Shown: positions 8,942 through 17,436 of the stretch, piece by piece | Layout of the letters: every line of letters begins with the position of its first letter | Numbering within the stretch: position 1 is the first letter of the stretch | Assembly: GCF_014639275.1 (NCBI RefSeq) | Contig: NZ_BMFW01000010.1 | Location: forward strand, 62,586 to 126,585 | From: Arthrobacter liuii | GTDB lineage: Bacteria; Actinomycetota; Actinomycetes; Actinomycetales; Micrococcaceae | Reading direction: 5' to 3' | Length of the DNA stretch: 64,000 nt | Position numbers and translations under genes: made by a program | Notes under the pieces: generated by a model | Seen by the model: the letters and a program-made list of their open reading frames with translations, nothing else | Databases searched by the model: none | Told to the model about the DNA's origin: nothing

Positions 8942-9445
8942 ATGGCGGACCAGCCCATCCCGGACAAGCGGACGCAAGACGAGCCCGCCCCTGACAATAC
9001 AGGCGCGCTGAAGCCCACCGCTGACAGGCTCAGCCCCGAGCAGCGCAGTTGGAACATGTCCCGGATCCGGGGCAAGAACACGAAACCCGAGCTGCAGGTG
9101 CGCCGGCTCCTGCATGCCAAGGGCTACCGGTACCGCCTGCACGGCAGGTCGGGCAGCGCCAGGCTGCCGGGCAACCCTGACCTCGTCTTCGCCGGGCGGC
9201 ACAAGGTGATCTTCGTGAACGGCTGCTTCTGGCATTTCCATGACTGCAGGGTGGGCCTGCATGCACCAAAAGCCAATGCGGAATTCTGGGCCGCCAAGCG
9301 CACCCGCACCCGTGAGCGTGACGCCGGCCAGCTCCGCCAGCTGGAGGACGCCGGCTGGGAAGTACTGACAATCTGGGAGTGCGAGCTGAAAGACCGCTCA
9401 GCCCTCGAAAGCCAGCTGGTGCACTTCCTCGAAGCCGGCGCCTGA
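8942..9445 (+). CDS. vsr: very short patch repair endonuclease
   Basis: A 167-residue Vsr-type mismatch endonuclease, which nicks 5' of T in T:G mismatches arising from deamination of 5-methylcytosine. The family signature is complete: SWNMSRIRGKNTKPEL, LLHAKGYRYRLH, the catalytic Asp in LPGNPDLVF, and the zinc/catalytic cluster VIFVNGCFWHFHDC. The ~35-residue charged N-terminal extension is poorly conserved. Vsr is normally encoded beside a Dcm-like cytosine methyltransferase; none is present in this window. It starts 19 bases after the flavin split-barrel gene and is probably co-transcribed with it. Confidence 0.93.
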   Translation: MADQPIPDKRTQDEPAPDNTGALKPTADRLSPEQRSWNMSRIRGKNTKPELQVRRLLHAKGYRYRLHGRSGSARLPGNPDLVFAGRHKVIFVNGCFWHFHDCRVGLHAPKANAEFWAAKRTRTRERDAGQLRQLEDAGWEVLTIWECELKDRSALESQLVHFLEAGA

Positions 9446-9573
9446 TTCGGGAATCTTGAGGCAATCTTTAGCTGTTGCCACCGCTGTCCTTGATCCTGCC
9501 GCGACAGGATGAACGGGTTGCCGGCGATCAGGCAGCCGCCACTGACAGTTCCGGAGCAGCTATCCCCTATCCC

Positions 9574-10797
9574 CTAGCTTCTCCTGGCCGTCAGGGCGGA
9601 CTTGAAGGCCGCAGCCGACGAGTCACTGCTGTTGATCCGCCAGTCTGTTTCCTTCTGCATGTGGAACCAAACGAAGCCCATCACATCCGGCTGGGCGGCC
9701 AGGTAGGACACCAGGTCCGTGTTCCAGCTGGCTTTCGAACCACCCATCTCGCTGGACGCCGTTTCGGCGATCAGCACAGGTTTTCCGGGCGCCAGGGTGC
9801 GCAGCTGGGAAATGCCCGGCGCAAAGAGGTCCACCGGGGAAACCCAGCTGCTCCAGGTTTGCGAGGTGCCCCAGTTGTAACCGTCCAGGGCCACCACGTC
9901 CACGTAGCCTGGGCCGGGAAACAGCCCTGCCAGGTCGGTGGAGCCCAAGTAGGGCACGTTCGGCGACCAGACCCACTGGACGTTGCTGGCTCCCGTGGCG
10001 GCAACGACGTCATGCACATGCCGCCAGGCAGCCACGTAGTCCCCCGCCTGGTTGCCGTTGACGCCTTCGGCCCACGGATACCAGTTGCCGTTCATCTCGT
10101 GGGCAAAGCGCAGCATGACCGGCTTGCCCCAGGCTGCGAGGGACTGGCCCCATTGGGTGATGTAGCCGTCGAAGTCCCCTGCAGTGATCCGGCCAAGGGC
10201 GTATGCGGGCTGGTCCACGCCGCCTCCCCACGCCCATGGCTCCCAGGTGACCAGGGATGTGGCTCCGCGAGAGCGGACGGCGTCCAACTCAGTGATTGGC
10301 GGGGCCTGCAGGAAGTCCTTGTAGCTCATCACCACGGAAGGGATTTCTCCGGCAAGGGTGGCCACCTCGTCCAACTCGGCGCTGGCGAGGGGTCCCCCAG
10401 GGGTTGCCACTCCGAAGCGCAAGGTGGCGGTACTGATGGCTGGCGGCGCGGGCGCCGGTGCCGCCTGCACCACGAAGACTGCCGACGCCTTGATCGCGGA
10501 CGTCTTGGCCGTGATGGTGAGGTTTCCGGAGGCGGCGGCCGGAATGGTGATGGCGGTGCTGAACGCGCCCGTCGATGTGGTTTGGAACGCGAAGGTGGTG
10601 GAACCCACAATCACAGTCCCCGTGGTGGAGGCTTTGAACCCGCTTCCGGTCACAGCCACGGAAGAACCGGCCGGACCGGAACCCGGGCTGAGCGTAATTT
10701 GCGGTGAAGTGGCTGCGCTGGCCGGCTGGAGCGTGGACAAAGCCAAGCCAGCCACGATTAAGAGCGCGACAAATAAGGACCTAAGAGTTCGGAACAC
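9574..10797 (-). CDS. secreted glycoside hydrolase family 26-like enzyme with IPT/TIG domain
   Basis: A 407-residue exported protein. Residues 1-29 are a Sec signal peptide (LFVALLIVAGLALS, cleavage near ASAA). Residues ~32-110 form an IPT/TIG-type Ig-like domain (LSPGSGPAGSSVAVTGSGF), followed by a short Ala/Pro linker. Residues ~125-405 form a TIM-barrel similar to GH26: FGVATPGG, WEPWAWGGG, the acid/base Glu in RFAHEMNGNWYPWA, and the nucleophile Glu in VLIAETASSEMG. GH26 enzymes are mostly beta-mannanases, but many actinobacterial relatives act on other beta-glucans, so the substrate is open. Monocistronic. Confidence 0.82.
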   Translation of the reverse strand: MFRTLRSLFVALLIVAGLALSTLQPASAATSPQITLSPGSGPAGSSVAVTGSGFKASTTGTVIVGSTTFAFQTTSTGAFSTAITIPAAASGNLTITAKTSAIKASAVFVVQAAPAPAPPAISTATLRFGVATPGGPLASAELDEVATLAGEIPSVVMSYKDFLQAPPITELDAVRSRGATSLVTWEPWAWGGGVDQPAYALGRITAGDFDGYITQWGQSLAAWGKPVMLRFAHEMNGNWYPWAEGVNGNQAGDYVAAWRHVHDVVAATGASNVQWVWSPNVPYLGSTDLAGLFPGPGYVDVVALDGYNWGTSQTWSSWVSPVDLFAPGISQLRTLAPGKPVLIAETASSEMGGSKASWNTDLVSYLAAQPDVMGFVWFHMQKETDWRINSSDSSAAAFKSALTARRS

Positions 10798-11025
10798 GGC
10801 AATCTATCCCCAGATTGAAAGGCGGCAACAGCCGCTGACGACGTCAATGCAGAAAGCACTGGTATCAATTTTATGGCCGAGAAACCGCACTCCGATCAAG
10901 AAAACCACAATTCTTGCCGAGTCTTCTGCTAGCTCAGGGGAACAGTCCTAACCTGAAAAAGAACAAGCACCCCCGCATAAACCGGTCCCGCTTCCGAGTC
11001 CGCAACTCCAGCAGAAAGGAGTGTC

Positions 11026-11436
11026 ATGAGCACCTCAGATGATGCCCCCAGGCCGCTGGTGGACCAGTCTGTCCTGGACCGGCTGCGGGATGAACTCGAG
11101 GAGGAAGAGGGCTACAGCAGGGTCTTCGTTGGCAACTTCATCGAGTACCTGCCACAGCGGCTGGGCCGGTTGCGGCTTTCCCTGACCACCGGAGACCTTG
11201 ATGGCTCCATGGACGCTGTGCTGAGCCTGAAGACCTCAAGCCAGATGGTGGGAGCCGAGCGGCTGGCGGGACTGGCCCTGGAATTGGAGAACGAGATCAG
11301 GGCGGAGGCGCGTCACGCTGACATGGCAGTGGCGTTGCCCAGGCTGGCTGCCACCTATTTGCGGCCCATCACCCAGTGCAGCAGGCAAACCATGCACCGG
11401 CTCCAGGCTCAGTGCTGTCCCGGCGCCAGGCGGTAA
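11026..11436 (+). CDS. Hpt-like four-helix protein lacking the phosphoacceptor His
   Basis: A 136-residue all-helical protein beginning MSTSDDAPRPLVDQSVLDRL. Its centre AVLSLKTSSQMVGAERLAGL aligns with the histidine phosphotransfer motif (A-H-x-L-K-G-S-S), but Leu occupies the His position and Thr replaces Gly. The C-terminal helix pair (LPRLAATYLRPITQ) completes the Hpt-like pattern. GAAAGGAGTG precedes the ATG. Its last 28 bases overlap the 3' end of the convergent response regulator, and a kinase lies beyond, so it probably belongs to that signalling system. It may bind a receiver without passing phosphate. Confidence 0.7.
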   Translation: MSTSDDAPRPLVDQSVLDRLRDELEEEEGYSRVFVGNFIEYLPQRLGRLRLSLTTGDLDGSMDAVLSLKTSSQMVGAERLAGLALELENEIRAEARHADMAVALPRLAATYLRPITQCSRQTMHRLQAQCCPGARR

Positions 11437-12173
11437 CCCACCCCGCGAACGGTCTGCAGCCACCGCGGCTGCTGCGGCGAGTCCCCCAGCTTCTTGCGAA
11501 GGTTGCCCATGTGGACCTCCACGGAACGTTCGTCGGCCTCGCTGATGTAACTGCCGACGTCGTAATCCTCGTCGCGGAGCCGGCGCACCAGATCCGATTT
11601 GGTGCGGACCGTCCGGCCGGCTTCCAGCAGCGCGTACAGGAGTTCGAACTCCGTGCGGGTCAGGTTCATCTCTTTGCCGTCGACCATAACGGTGCGGGAC
11701 GCGTAGCTCAGCTCGAGGCCATTGTGGCTGAAGTTTCCACGCTCCGGGTGGGCAGCGCTGTCCGGGGAGACTTCCGCTCCCACGTCGCCCGGGTCGGGAA
11801 CGGAGCGGGGCCGGCGCATCATGGCCGCGACCCGCGCACGCAGCTCCCGCGGGCGGAACGGCTTGGTGAGGTAGTCATCGGCGCCCGATTCGAGCCCAAT
11901 CAGGGTGTCCAGCTCCTCTGTACGCGCCGTCAGCATCACGATGTAGGCATCCGAAAACTCCCGGATCTGCCGGGAGACCTCAAAGCCGTCGATGTCCGGC
12001 AAACCCAGGTCAAGGGTTATGACGTCAGGATTCAGGCTCTTGGCCATCAGCACGCCCTCAGCGCCGCCGCTGGCGACGGTGACGTCAAACCCAGCCTGGG
12101 TCAGCACAGTTCGAACCAGTTCCCGAATGTCGTGGTCATCCTCGATGACCAGACCCACACGTGCCTCACTCAT
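11409..12173 (-). CDS. OmpR/PhoB-type response regulator
   Basis: A 254-residue cytoplasmic transcription factor. The receiver domain has the acidic pair in VIEDDHD (residues 11-13), phosphoacceptor Asp55 in VITLDLGLPDIDG, Thr in MLTARTEE and Lys in YLTKPFRPREL. After a ~30-residue linker, the winged-helix effector (about residues 155-250) includes TRTEFELLYALLEAGRTVRT and LRKKLGDSPQ...VRGVGYRLAPG. It is divergent from the sensor kinase starting at 12268 with 94 bases between them, so the two probably share a regulatory region. Its 3' end overlaps the Hpt-like gene. Confidence 0.93.
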   Translation of the reverse strand: MSEARVGLVIEDDHDIRELVRTVLTQAGFDVTVASGGAEGVLMAKSLNPDVITLDLGLPDIDGFEVSRQIREFSDAYIVMLTARTEELDTLIGLESGADDYLTKPFRPRELRARVAAMMRRPRSVPDPGDVGAEVSPDSAAHPERGNFSHNGLELSYASRTVMVDGKEMNLTRTEFELLYALLEAGRTVRTKSDLVRRLRDEDYDVGSYISEADERSVEVHMGNLRKKLGDSPQQPRWLQTVRGVGYRLAPGQH

Positions 12174-12267
12174 AGAGCCCCCTCAGTGCCAACGTCAGAA
12201 GTATAGCTGGCTGCGGATATCCTGCTGGTATGGTCTCGCACTCCCCAACATCCGCGTCCTCCACGCC

Positions 12268-13923
12268 ATGAGCACCCCCACGGTTTGGTCCTCTGGACGG
12301 TTGCGGTTTTTCAAGCGGCCGTTCCACGAATACCGGCTGACGGACCGGGTGGCATTCAGCCAGATGCCGTTGTTCGTGACAACTCTCCTCACGGCATTCC
12401 TGATGTGGGCGTTTTTTCCCGACACGATGGACAATCCCTTGTTCGTCGTATTCCTCGTCTCGCAGTTGGCGATCATGGCCCTGTGCTACGCCATTCCGTG
12501 GGACCGGCTGCCCTACACCAGCTTCCTGGCCATCCCGCTGCTTGACTTCGTCTCCATCGCAGCAGGCAGGGAAGGCGGCCAGGAGAGCCTTACGGGAATC
12601 AGCCTGCTGGCAGTCTTTCCCGTCATCTGGCTCTGCGCATCCGGGTACTACCCCCGGGCGGCACTGTGGCTGTCCTTCCTGGGTCCGCTCGCCATTATCT
12701 GGGTGCCGCTGCTCCTGAAAGGCAACTACTCGCCGCAGGACTTTGCCCGTTCCCTGCTGCTGCCCGTCATGATGCTGGGCATCGGGGTCTCCGTGAGCGT
12801 CCTGACCCTGAGCATGATGCGCCAGCAGAAGCAGCTGGAGGAAAAAGACGAACAGCTCCAGGCCAACCTGCGCACCAGCAAGCGGCAGGAATCTCTGTTG
12901 AACACCGTTCTGGACACCGTGCACCTGGGTGTCCTGGCCGTTGACGCCGACGGCCATGACGTCCTGATGAACCGCAAGCAGCGCGCCAACCATGAACTGG
13001 CCCGGCCAAAGAACATCGCGGACCCCAACGAGTCCCAGCTGCTCGTCTACGGGCCGGACCGGAAGACCCTGATCCCCGTCCAGGAGCGCCCCGTTCGCCG
13101 CGCCGTAATGGGGGAAACCTTCACCGATTTCCTGGTGTGGCTCGGTGAGGGGAAGGACCAGCGGGCCCTGGTGACGACGGCGCGCGCCATGAAGGACTCC
13201 GACGGCAAGTTCACCGGTTCGGTGATCGTCTTCAGCGACGTGACGGACCTGGTGAACGCGCTCACGGCCAAAGACGACTTCGTCTCCAGCGTCTCCCACG
13301 AGTTCCGCACCCCGCTGACCTCAATCCTTGGCTATGTGGAGATCCTGCTTGCAGATGAACCGGACGCACCGCAGCGCGAGATGCTGGAAATCATCCGCCG
13401 GAACTCCGAACGGCTGCTGACCCTCGTATCGGACCTGCTGTCCAGCCGAAACGGCCAGTTGATCGTCACGCCCCATACCGTGGACGTGGCCGAGCTCGTG
13501 CGAAGCAGTGTGTCATCGGCGATGCCCCGCGCGGCCGCCGCCGGGGTGGCTCTCAGTGCGCAAACCCCTGAGCGGCTGGAGGCCCACGTGGACAGCGCCC
13601 GGATCTCACAGGTCCTGGACAACCTGGTGTCCAACGCCATCAAGTACTCCCCCGACGGCGGTGAGGTGGTGGTTTCGGTGGCACAGGAAGACGGCCATTT
13701 GGCGTGCCGCGTCATGGACACCGGCATGGGCATGAGCCCAGAGGACACCTCCGAGGTGTTCGCCAAATTCTTCCGAACCAGCAGTGTCCGCCGCACGGCC
13801 ATCCCGGGCGTGGGCCTGGGGCTCCCCATCAGCAAGGCGATCGTGGAGGCGCACGGCGGAACCATCGACGTCGACAGCACGCTGGGCAAGGGGACGACCT
13901 TTACGTTCCGGGTGCCGGTTTAG
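12268..13923 (+). CDS. membrane sensor histidine kinase with PAS domain
   Basis: A 551-residue kinase, partner of the divergent response regulator. The N-terminal ~175 residues contain about five or six hydrophobic helices (VTTLLTAFLMWAFF, FLVSQLAIMALCYAIPW, LLAVFPVIWLCASGYY, LLLPVMMLGIGVSVSVL), with little extracytoplasmic sequence. A coiled coil (QQKQLEEKDEQLQANL) leads to a PAS domain (about residues 210-330; DTVHLGVLAVDADGHDVLMN). The H-box is SSVSHEFRTPLTSILGY, the N-box DNLVSNAIKYSP, and the G-boxes DTGMGMSPED and GVGLGLPISKAI. The ATG at 12268 is chosen because the protein becomes membrane-like right after it. The 3' end overlaps the convergent mcrC-like gene by 23 bases. Confidence 0.92.
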   Translation: MSTPTVWSSGRLRFFKRPFHEYRLTDRVAFSQMPLFVTTLLTAFLMWAFFPDTMDNPLFVVFLVSQLAIMALCYAIPWDRLPYTSFLAIPLLDFVSIAAGREGGQESLTGISLLAVFPVIWLCASGYYPRAALWLSFLGPLAIIWVPLLLKGNYSPQDFARSLLLPVMMLGIGVSVSVLTLSMMRQQKQLEEKDEQLQANLRTSKRQESLLNTVLDTVHLGVLAVDADGHDVLMNRKQRANHELARPKNIADPNESQLLVYGPDRKTLIPVQERPVRRAVMGETFTDFLVWLGEGKDQRALVTTARAMKDSDGKFTGSVIVFSDVTDLVNALTAKDDFVSSVSHEFRTPLTSILGYVEILLADEPDAPQREMLEIIRRNSERLLTLVSDLLSSRNGQLIVTPHTVDVAELVRSSVSSAMPRAAAAGVALSAQTPERLEAHVDSARISQVLDNLVSNAIKYSPDGGEVVVSVAQEDGHLACRVMDTGMGMSPEDTSEVFAKFFRTSSVRRTAIPGVGLGLPISKAIVEAHGGTIDVDSTLGKGTTFTFRVPV

Positions 13924-15148
13924 TCCCAACCCGGGCCACCTCGCCCCAGGACTGCCGGGCAAGTTCCTGGATCGAGGCCAGGATGGCCGACGGCGGCTGG
14001 CTGAGGTCCAGCGGGAATTCCACGATGTCGATGTCGGTGTTGAGGATGCGGCGGAGTTTCATCTCCCCCTTGCCGGCGTACACCAGCCAGGCGGTGGGCA
14101 CAGCCAGCGCCGTGCAGTGCGCCAGCATTTGGTAGTGGTCGACCGTCAGCGACGCGCCGGCATCCGACGCAGCCCGGTACTTGGCGTTATAGGCCACCAC
14201 CGGGCGCCCGCCCAGCAGGTGGACCGCATCCGGGCTGACGGAGAGGCGGTCGGAATCGCGCACCGCCTCGCTGAGGAGGGCGTTGTAGCGCAGCCGCAGC
14301 TCCCCCGGATAAGAAGCCATCGCACTGCGCAGTGCCGTTCCCACGAAATCCTCGAACACCTGCCCCATGTCCACCACGAACGCGGCCGTCTGCTGCCTGC
14401 CCTCGCCGGCCTCGGCCGACGCGTTCTTCAGGATCAGTTCGGCCAGGCGCAACACGCCGTGGTAACGCAGGTTCATCCTGGTTGGTTTCCACGGCGGCAC
14501 CGGGGCACCGGACGGAAGGCGCGTGACGGCGTCGAGCTTTCCCTTCAGCTGGCGCAGCCGGCCCAGCACCTTGGGCCGAACCCCTGGCACCTGTCCCATC
14601 CGCTCCAGCGCGGCGCGAAGGATCCGGTTCTCGGCGATGTCCTCGGTGAACTCGTCGTACGAGACCTCCAATGGAACCAGCATGCCCGGCCGGCGCGAAA
14701 TCTGGTCCGAGATCCGGATCCGCCCTTTGACGGTCCGCAGCGACTCGTCCACGGTGAGGTAGCCCTGCAGGACGCCCCGGCCCAGCGCCCGTTCGGCCAG
14801 CTGGGCCAGCGATTCCGCCAGTGCACTCCACAGCTCCCGGTCCTCGTCAGCCGCGACGGAATCCGGCCGGAAACCCTGCTCCCCCGCGTAACTGAGCAGG
14901 AACAGGAGCCGGCTGAGGCCCAGCCTGCCCTTGGGCCGCACGTCCAGCTGGACCGTGGGTGTGCGCACTGAACCCACCTTGCCTACCGGTTCGATCCGGT
15001 ACAGCCCCAGGCCCATGGGCGAAGCCCTGGCCAAGCCGCTGGAGTTCAGGAAGGTGGCGCTTGATGCGTCCAGCCGTTCCACCAAGCCACTGGAGAGTTC
15101 GTCCAGGACCAGGTGCCGCACGGGCGCCCGGGGATCAGCGCGCTGCAA
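13901..15148 (-). CDS. mcrC: McrC-like restriction nuclease subunit
   Basis: A 415-residue McrBC 5-methylcytosine restriction component. The N-terminal half shows the family pattern VQLDVRPKGRLGLSRLLFLLSYAG and GYLTVDESLRTVKGRIRISDQ. The C-terminal nuclease region has DMGQVFEDFV, RLRYNALLSE and PDAVHLLGG followed by VVAYNAKYR. The PD and Lys (residues 306-307 and 323) of a PD-(D/E)xK site are present, but Asn321 occupies the place usually held by Asp/Glu. The gene overlaps the McrB-like gene by 14 bases, so translation is coupled. McrC normally supplies DNA cleavage while McrB recognises modified DNA and hydrolyses GTP; activity here may be altered. Confidence 0.86.
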   Translation of the reverse strand: MQRADPRAPVRHLVLDELSSGLVERLDASSATFLNSSGLARASPMGLGLYRIEPVGKVGSVRTPTVQLDVRPKGRLGLSRLLFLLSYAGEQGFRPDSVAADEDRELWSALAESLAQLAERALGRGVLQGYLTVDESLRTVKGRIRISDQISRRPGMLVPLEVSYDEFTEDIAENRILRAALERMGQVPGVRPKVLGRLRQLKGKLDAVTRLPSGAPVPPWKPTRMNLRYHGVLRLAELILKNASAEAGEGRQQTAAFVVDMGQVFEDFVGTALRSAMASYPGELRLRYNALLSEAVRDSDRLSVSPDAVHLLGGRPVVAYNAKYRAASDAGASLTVDHYQMLAHCTALAVPTAWLVYAGKGEMKLRRILNTDIDIVEFPLDLSQPPSAILASIQELARQSWGEVARVGTKPAPGT

Positions 15149-17366
15149 TGCGTCCCAGCAGCTGGTCCAGCCCGAAGCGCTCCTCCAGCTGAGCCCGCGT
15201 CAGCTGGCCATGGTAGTGCTCCTCCAGCAGCGGCATGAGCTCGTACTTCCAGATCCGGTGCAGTCCTGCCGGTGTCTGGGCGGCCGGCTTCATGAAGTAC
15301 GACGGCCCGATCATCAGGTCACGGTCCCATTCATCGATGGCCCCGTTCAGCGCGTCCAGCAGCAGCGCGGGGGTGGTGTCCAGCTGCCTGGCCCGCAGGA
15401 ACCGGAGCAGGGAGCCCTTCACCGGTTCGGTCTGGGGGTGCAGCTCAATGAAGGAGAAACGGCGGCGGATGGCGGCATCCATCATGGCGATGGACCGGTC
15501 CGCGGTGTTCATGGTGCCGATGATGTAGAGGTTGTCCGGCAGGGTGAACGGCTCGTTGGGGCTGTACTGCAGGTAGATCCGGTCATCGCGGTACTCCAGC
15601 AGGAAGTACAGCTCGCCGAAGACCTTCGCCAGGTTGGCGCGGTTCATCTCATCGATGATCAGGAAGTACGGCTTCTTCTCGTTCCCGGGCTTGGCGGCCT
15701 CCTCCGCCAGGCGGCGAAGAGGGCCGGCCACCAGCTTGAATGACACTTGGCCCTCATCCGTCTTGTCCGGCCGGTAGCCCTCGAAAAAGTCCTCGTACGC
15801 GTAGGACGGGTGGAACTGCACCAGCTTGACCCGTTCGTCGGTGGTGTCGTCCGCCAGCTCGGCGGCAAGGTGCTTGGCCAGGTAGGTCTTGCCGGTGCCG
15901 GGAGGGCCGTAGAGGACCAGTTGCCGGTTCTCCTCCAGCAGGTCGGCGATCTCCTGGAGCGGCTCCAGCTCCATGTGCAGCGACGCCGCGAATTCCTGCG
16001 TCAGCGGGCGGAAGCCTTCCTGCTCAGGGAGGACGACGGCGGCACCGTCAGTTTCGCCGTCGGCCTCGGTTTCCGCCTCGGCCGGCAACAGCGCCTGCAG
16101 TGCCTGGACCACCCTGGTCACGTCAACCACGATGCCGGGGGTGGCAAGCTGGCGCTGGACGTGCCGGGGCAGGCTGGTGGTGGTGTGGCCGTCGTCGAAC
16201 CAGCGCACCTTGCGCCGCAGCCGTCGGTTGGAATCGTTGTACTCGGGCTCCCCCAGCACGCCGCCCAGCCGAACGGTCCCGGCGTGCTGGTACAGCACCA
16301 GGTCCCCGGGCTTCATGACGGTCAGGAAGGCAAGGACAGCGGTCTTGGTGTCCTCGCGCTCCACGTAGCCAAGGTGCTTGTAGTCTTCGTCAACGGCGTG
16401 CTGGACCACTCCGGCGCTGACGCCGGGGTCCAGGTGGCGGAGATGTTCGACGTCGAGGGTCACCTTTTCCTCGCCGTGCCAGGCGGAGAGCAACTCGGCG
16501 TGGTCGCTGTGCGTCCGGAGCAGCCAGGCCCGCCGCCCGGGATCCCCCACCTTCCGCCACTGGCTGACCAGCTGGCGGGAGTACCAATCGATACGCTGGC
16601 CCGCCTGCTCGTCCAGGTGCAGCCGGATGCGGTGGATGTCGGCGGTGATGTCCTCTTCGGTGTCCCCCTTGGCGCCCCCGACCAGTGAGGCGAACGCGTC
16701 CCGGATCTCCTGCCGCTCCACGTCCGCCACTACCGGCTCGAAGTAGCTGGGCCAGGCGAGGAACTCGATGCTGCGGCGGATCGCGGGCTGGTCATCGGGG
16801 GTGGACGCGGCGAGCCGGTGGAACTGCAGCGGGTCCTTGACCGCTGCCTGCACCACGGCCGCCGGCCGCTGGGCAACGTTCCGGACGAACCGGCAAAGCC
16901 ACTTGAGGTGGTCCCAGATGGTCCAGTTGAACTCGGCGGTCCGGTCCCGGATGACGCCGTGGTCCGTCATGCCGGCATACAGCTCGTCGGGAAGCTCCAG
17001 GGGCGGCTCCAGCCAACCGGCGGCCTCGGCCACCCGGGCGCGCTTAACCTTCAGGGACTTGACCTCGTGGGCCAACGGAAGCGACTGCAAGAAGAGCAGC
17101 TCCACGGCCAGTTGCTTGGCCCCGCGTGTGGCACCCTCCAGGTTGTCGCGGAGGTTGGTCATCATCGGCGCCTTGGGATCCGCAATGCCCCGCTCCAAAC
17201 GGTCCAGCAACTCCGTGGCGGCCGGAACGGACCACGTCCTGGTGCGGCCGTCTAAGGGCGATGCCTTTCCGTGGAGCCCCGGCCCCAGCACGAACCACGC
17301 CGCATCCTCAATCTCCTTGGAGATGCCGAGGGCGCGGGTCATGGCAGCAGTGGCAGCGGGGGTCAT
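15135..17366 (-). CDS. mcrB: McrB-like AAA+ GTPase with embedded PUA/EVE-like reader
   Basis: A 743-residue motor subunit of an McrBC system. The C-terminal AAA+ domain (about 465-700) has Walker A GPPGTGKT at 487-494, Walker B FLIIDEMNRANLAKVFGELY, and the McrB signature GTMNTADRSIAMMDAAIRRR. Around residues 361-430, MKPGDLVLYQHAGTVRLGGV, EYNDSNRRLRRKVRWF and TSLPRHVQRQL match the PUA/EVE-like module placed before the motor in many McrB homologues and thought to read modified bases. The first 350 residues are helical and unassigned. It is the first gene of the mcrBC pair and overlaps mcrC by 14 bases. Modified-DNA restriction is expected for the family; the recognised base is unknown. Confidence 0.88.
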   Translation of the reverse strand: MTPAATAAMTRALGISKEIEDAAWFVLGPGLHGKASPLDGRTRTWSVPAATELLDRLERGIADPKAPMMTNLRDNLEGATRGAKQLAVELLFLQSLPLAHEVKSLKVKRARVAEAAGWLEPPLELPDELYAGMTDHGVIRDRTAEFNWTIWDHLKWLCRFVRNVAQRPAAVVQAAVKDPLQFHRLAASTPDDQPAIRRSIEFLAWPSYFEPVVADVERQEIRDAFASLVGGAKGDTEEDITADIHRIRLHLDEQAGQRIDWYSRQLVSQWRKVGDPGRRAWLLRTHSDHAELLSAWHGEEKVTLDVEHLRHLDPGVSAGVVQHAVDEDYKHLGYVEREDTKTAVLAFLTVMKPGDLVLYQHAGTVRLGGVLGEPEYNDSNRRLRRKVRWFDDGHTTTSLPRHVQRQLATPGIVVDVTRVVQALQALLPAEAETEADGETDGAAVVLPEQEGFRPLTQEFAASLHMELEPLQEIADLLEENRQLVLYGPPGTGKTYLAKHLAAELADDTTDERVKLVQFHPSYAYEDFFEGYRPDKTDEGQVSFKLVAGPLRRLAEEAAKPGNEKKPYFLIIDEMNRANLAKVFGELYFLLEYRDDRIYLQYSPNEPFTLPDNLYIIGTMNTADRSIAMMDAAIRRRFSFIELHPQTEPVKGSLLRFLRARQLDTTPALLLDALNGAIDEWDRDLMIGPSYFMKPAAQTPAGLHRIWKYELMPLLEEHYHGQLTRAQLEERFGLDQLLGRIAAR

Positions 17367-17436
17367 GCCCTCAAATTTACAGGGTCAAGCCGGGCGGCCG
17401 CGCCACGCCGCCGGAACCTGCCGTCCGCGGGACGGT

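Noticed and set aside
9493..9510. ATCCTG...CAGGAT inverted repeat after vsr
   Set aside because: Only a 6-bp stem with no T-run; too weak to call a terminator.
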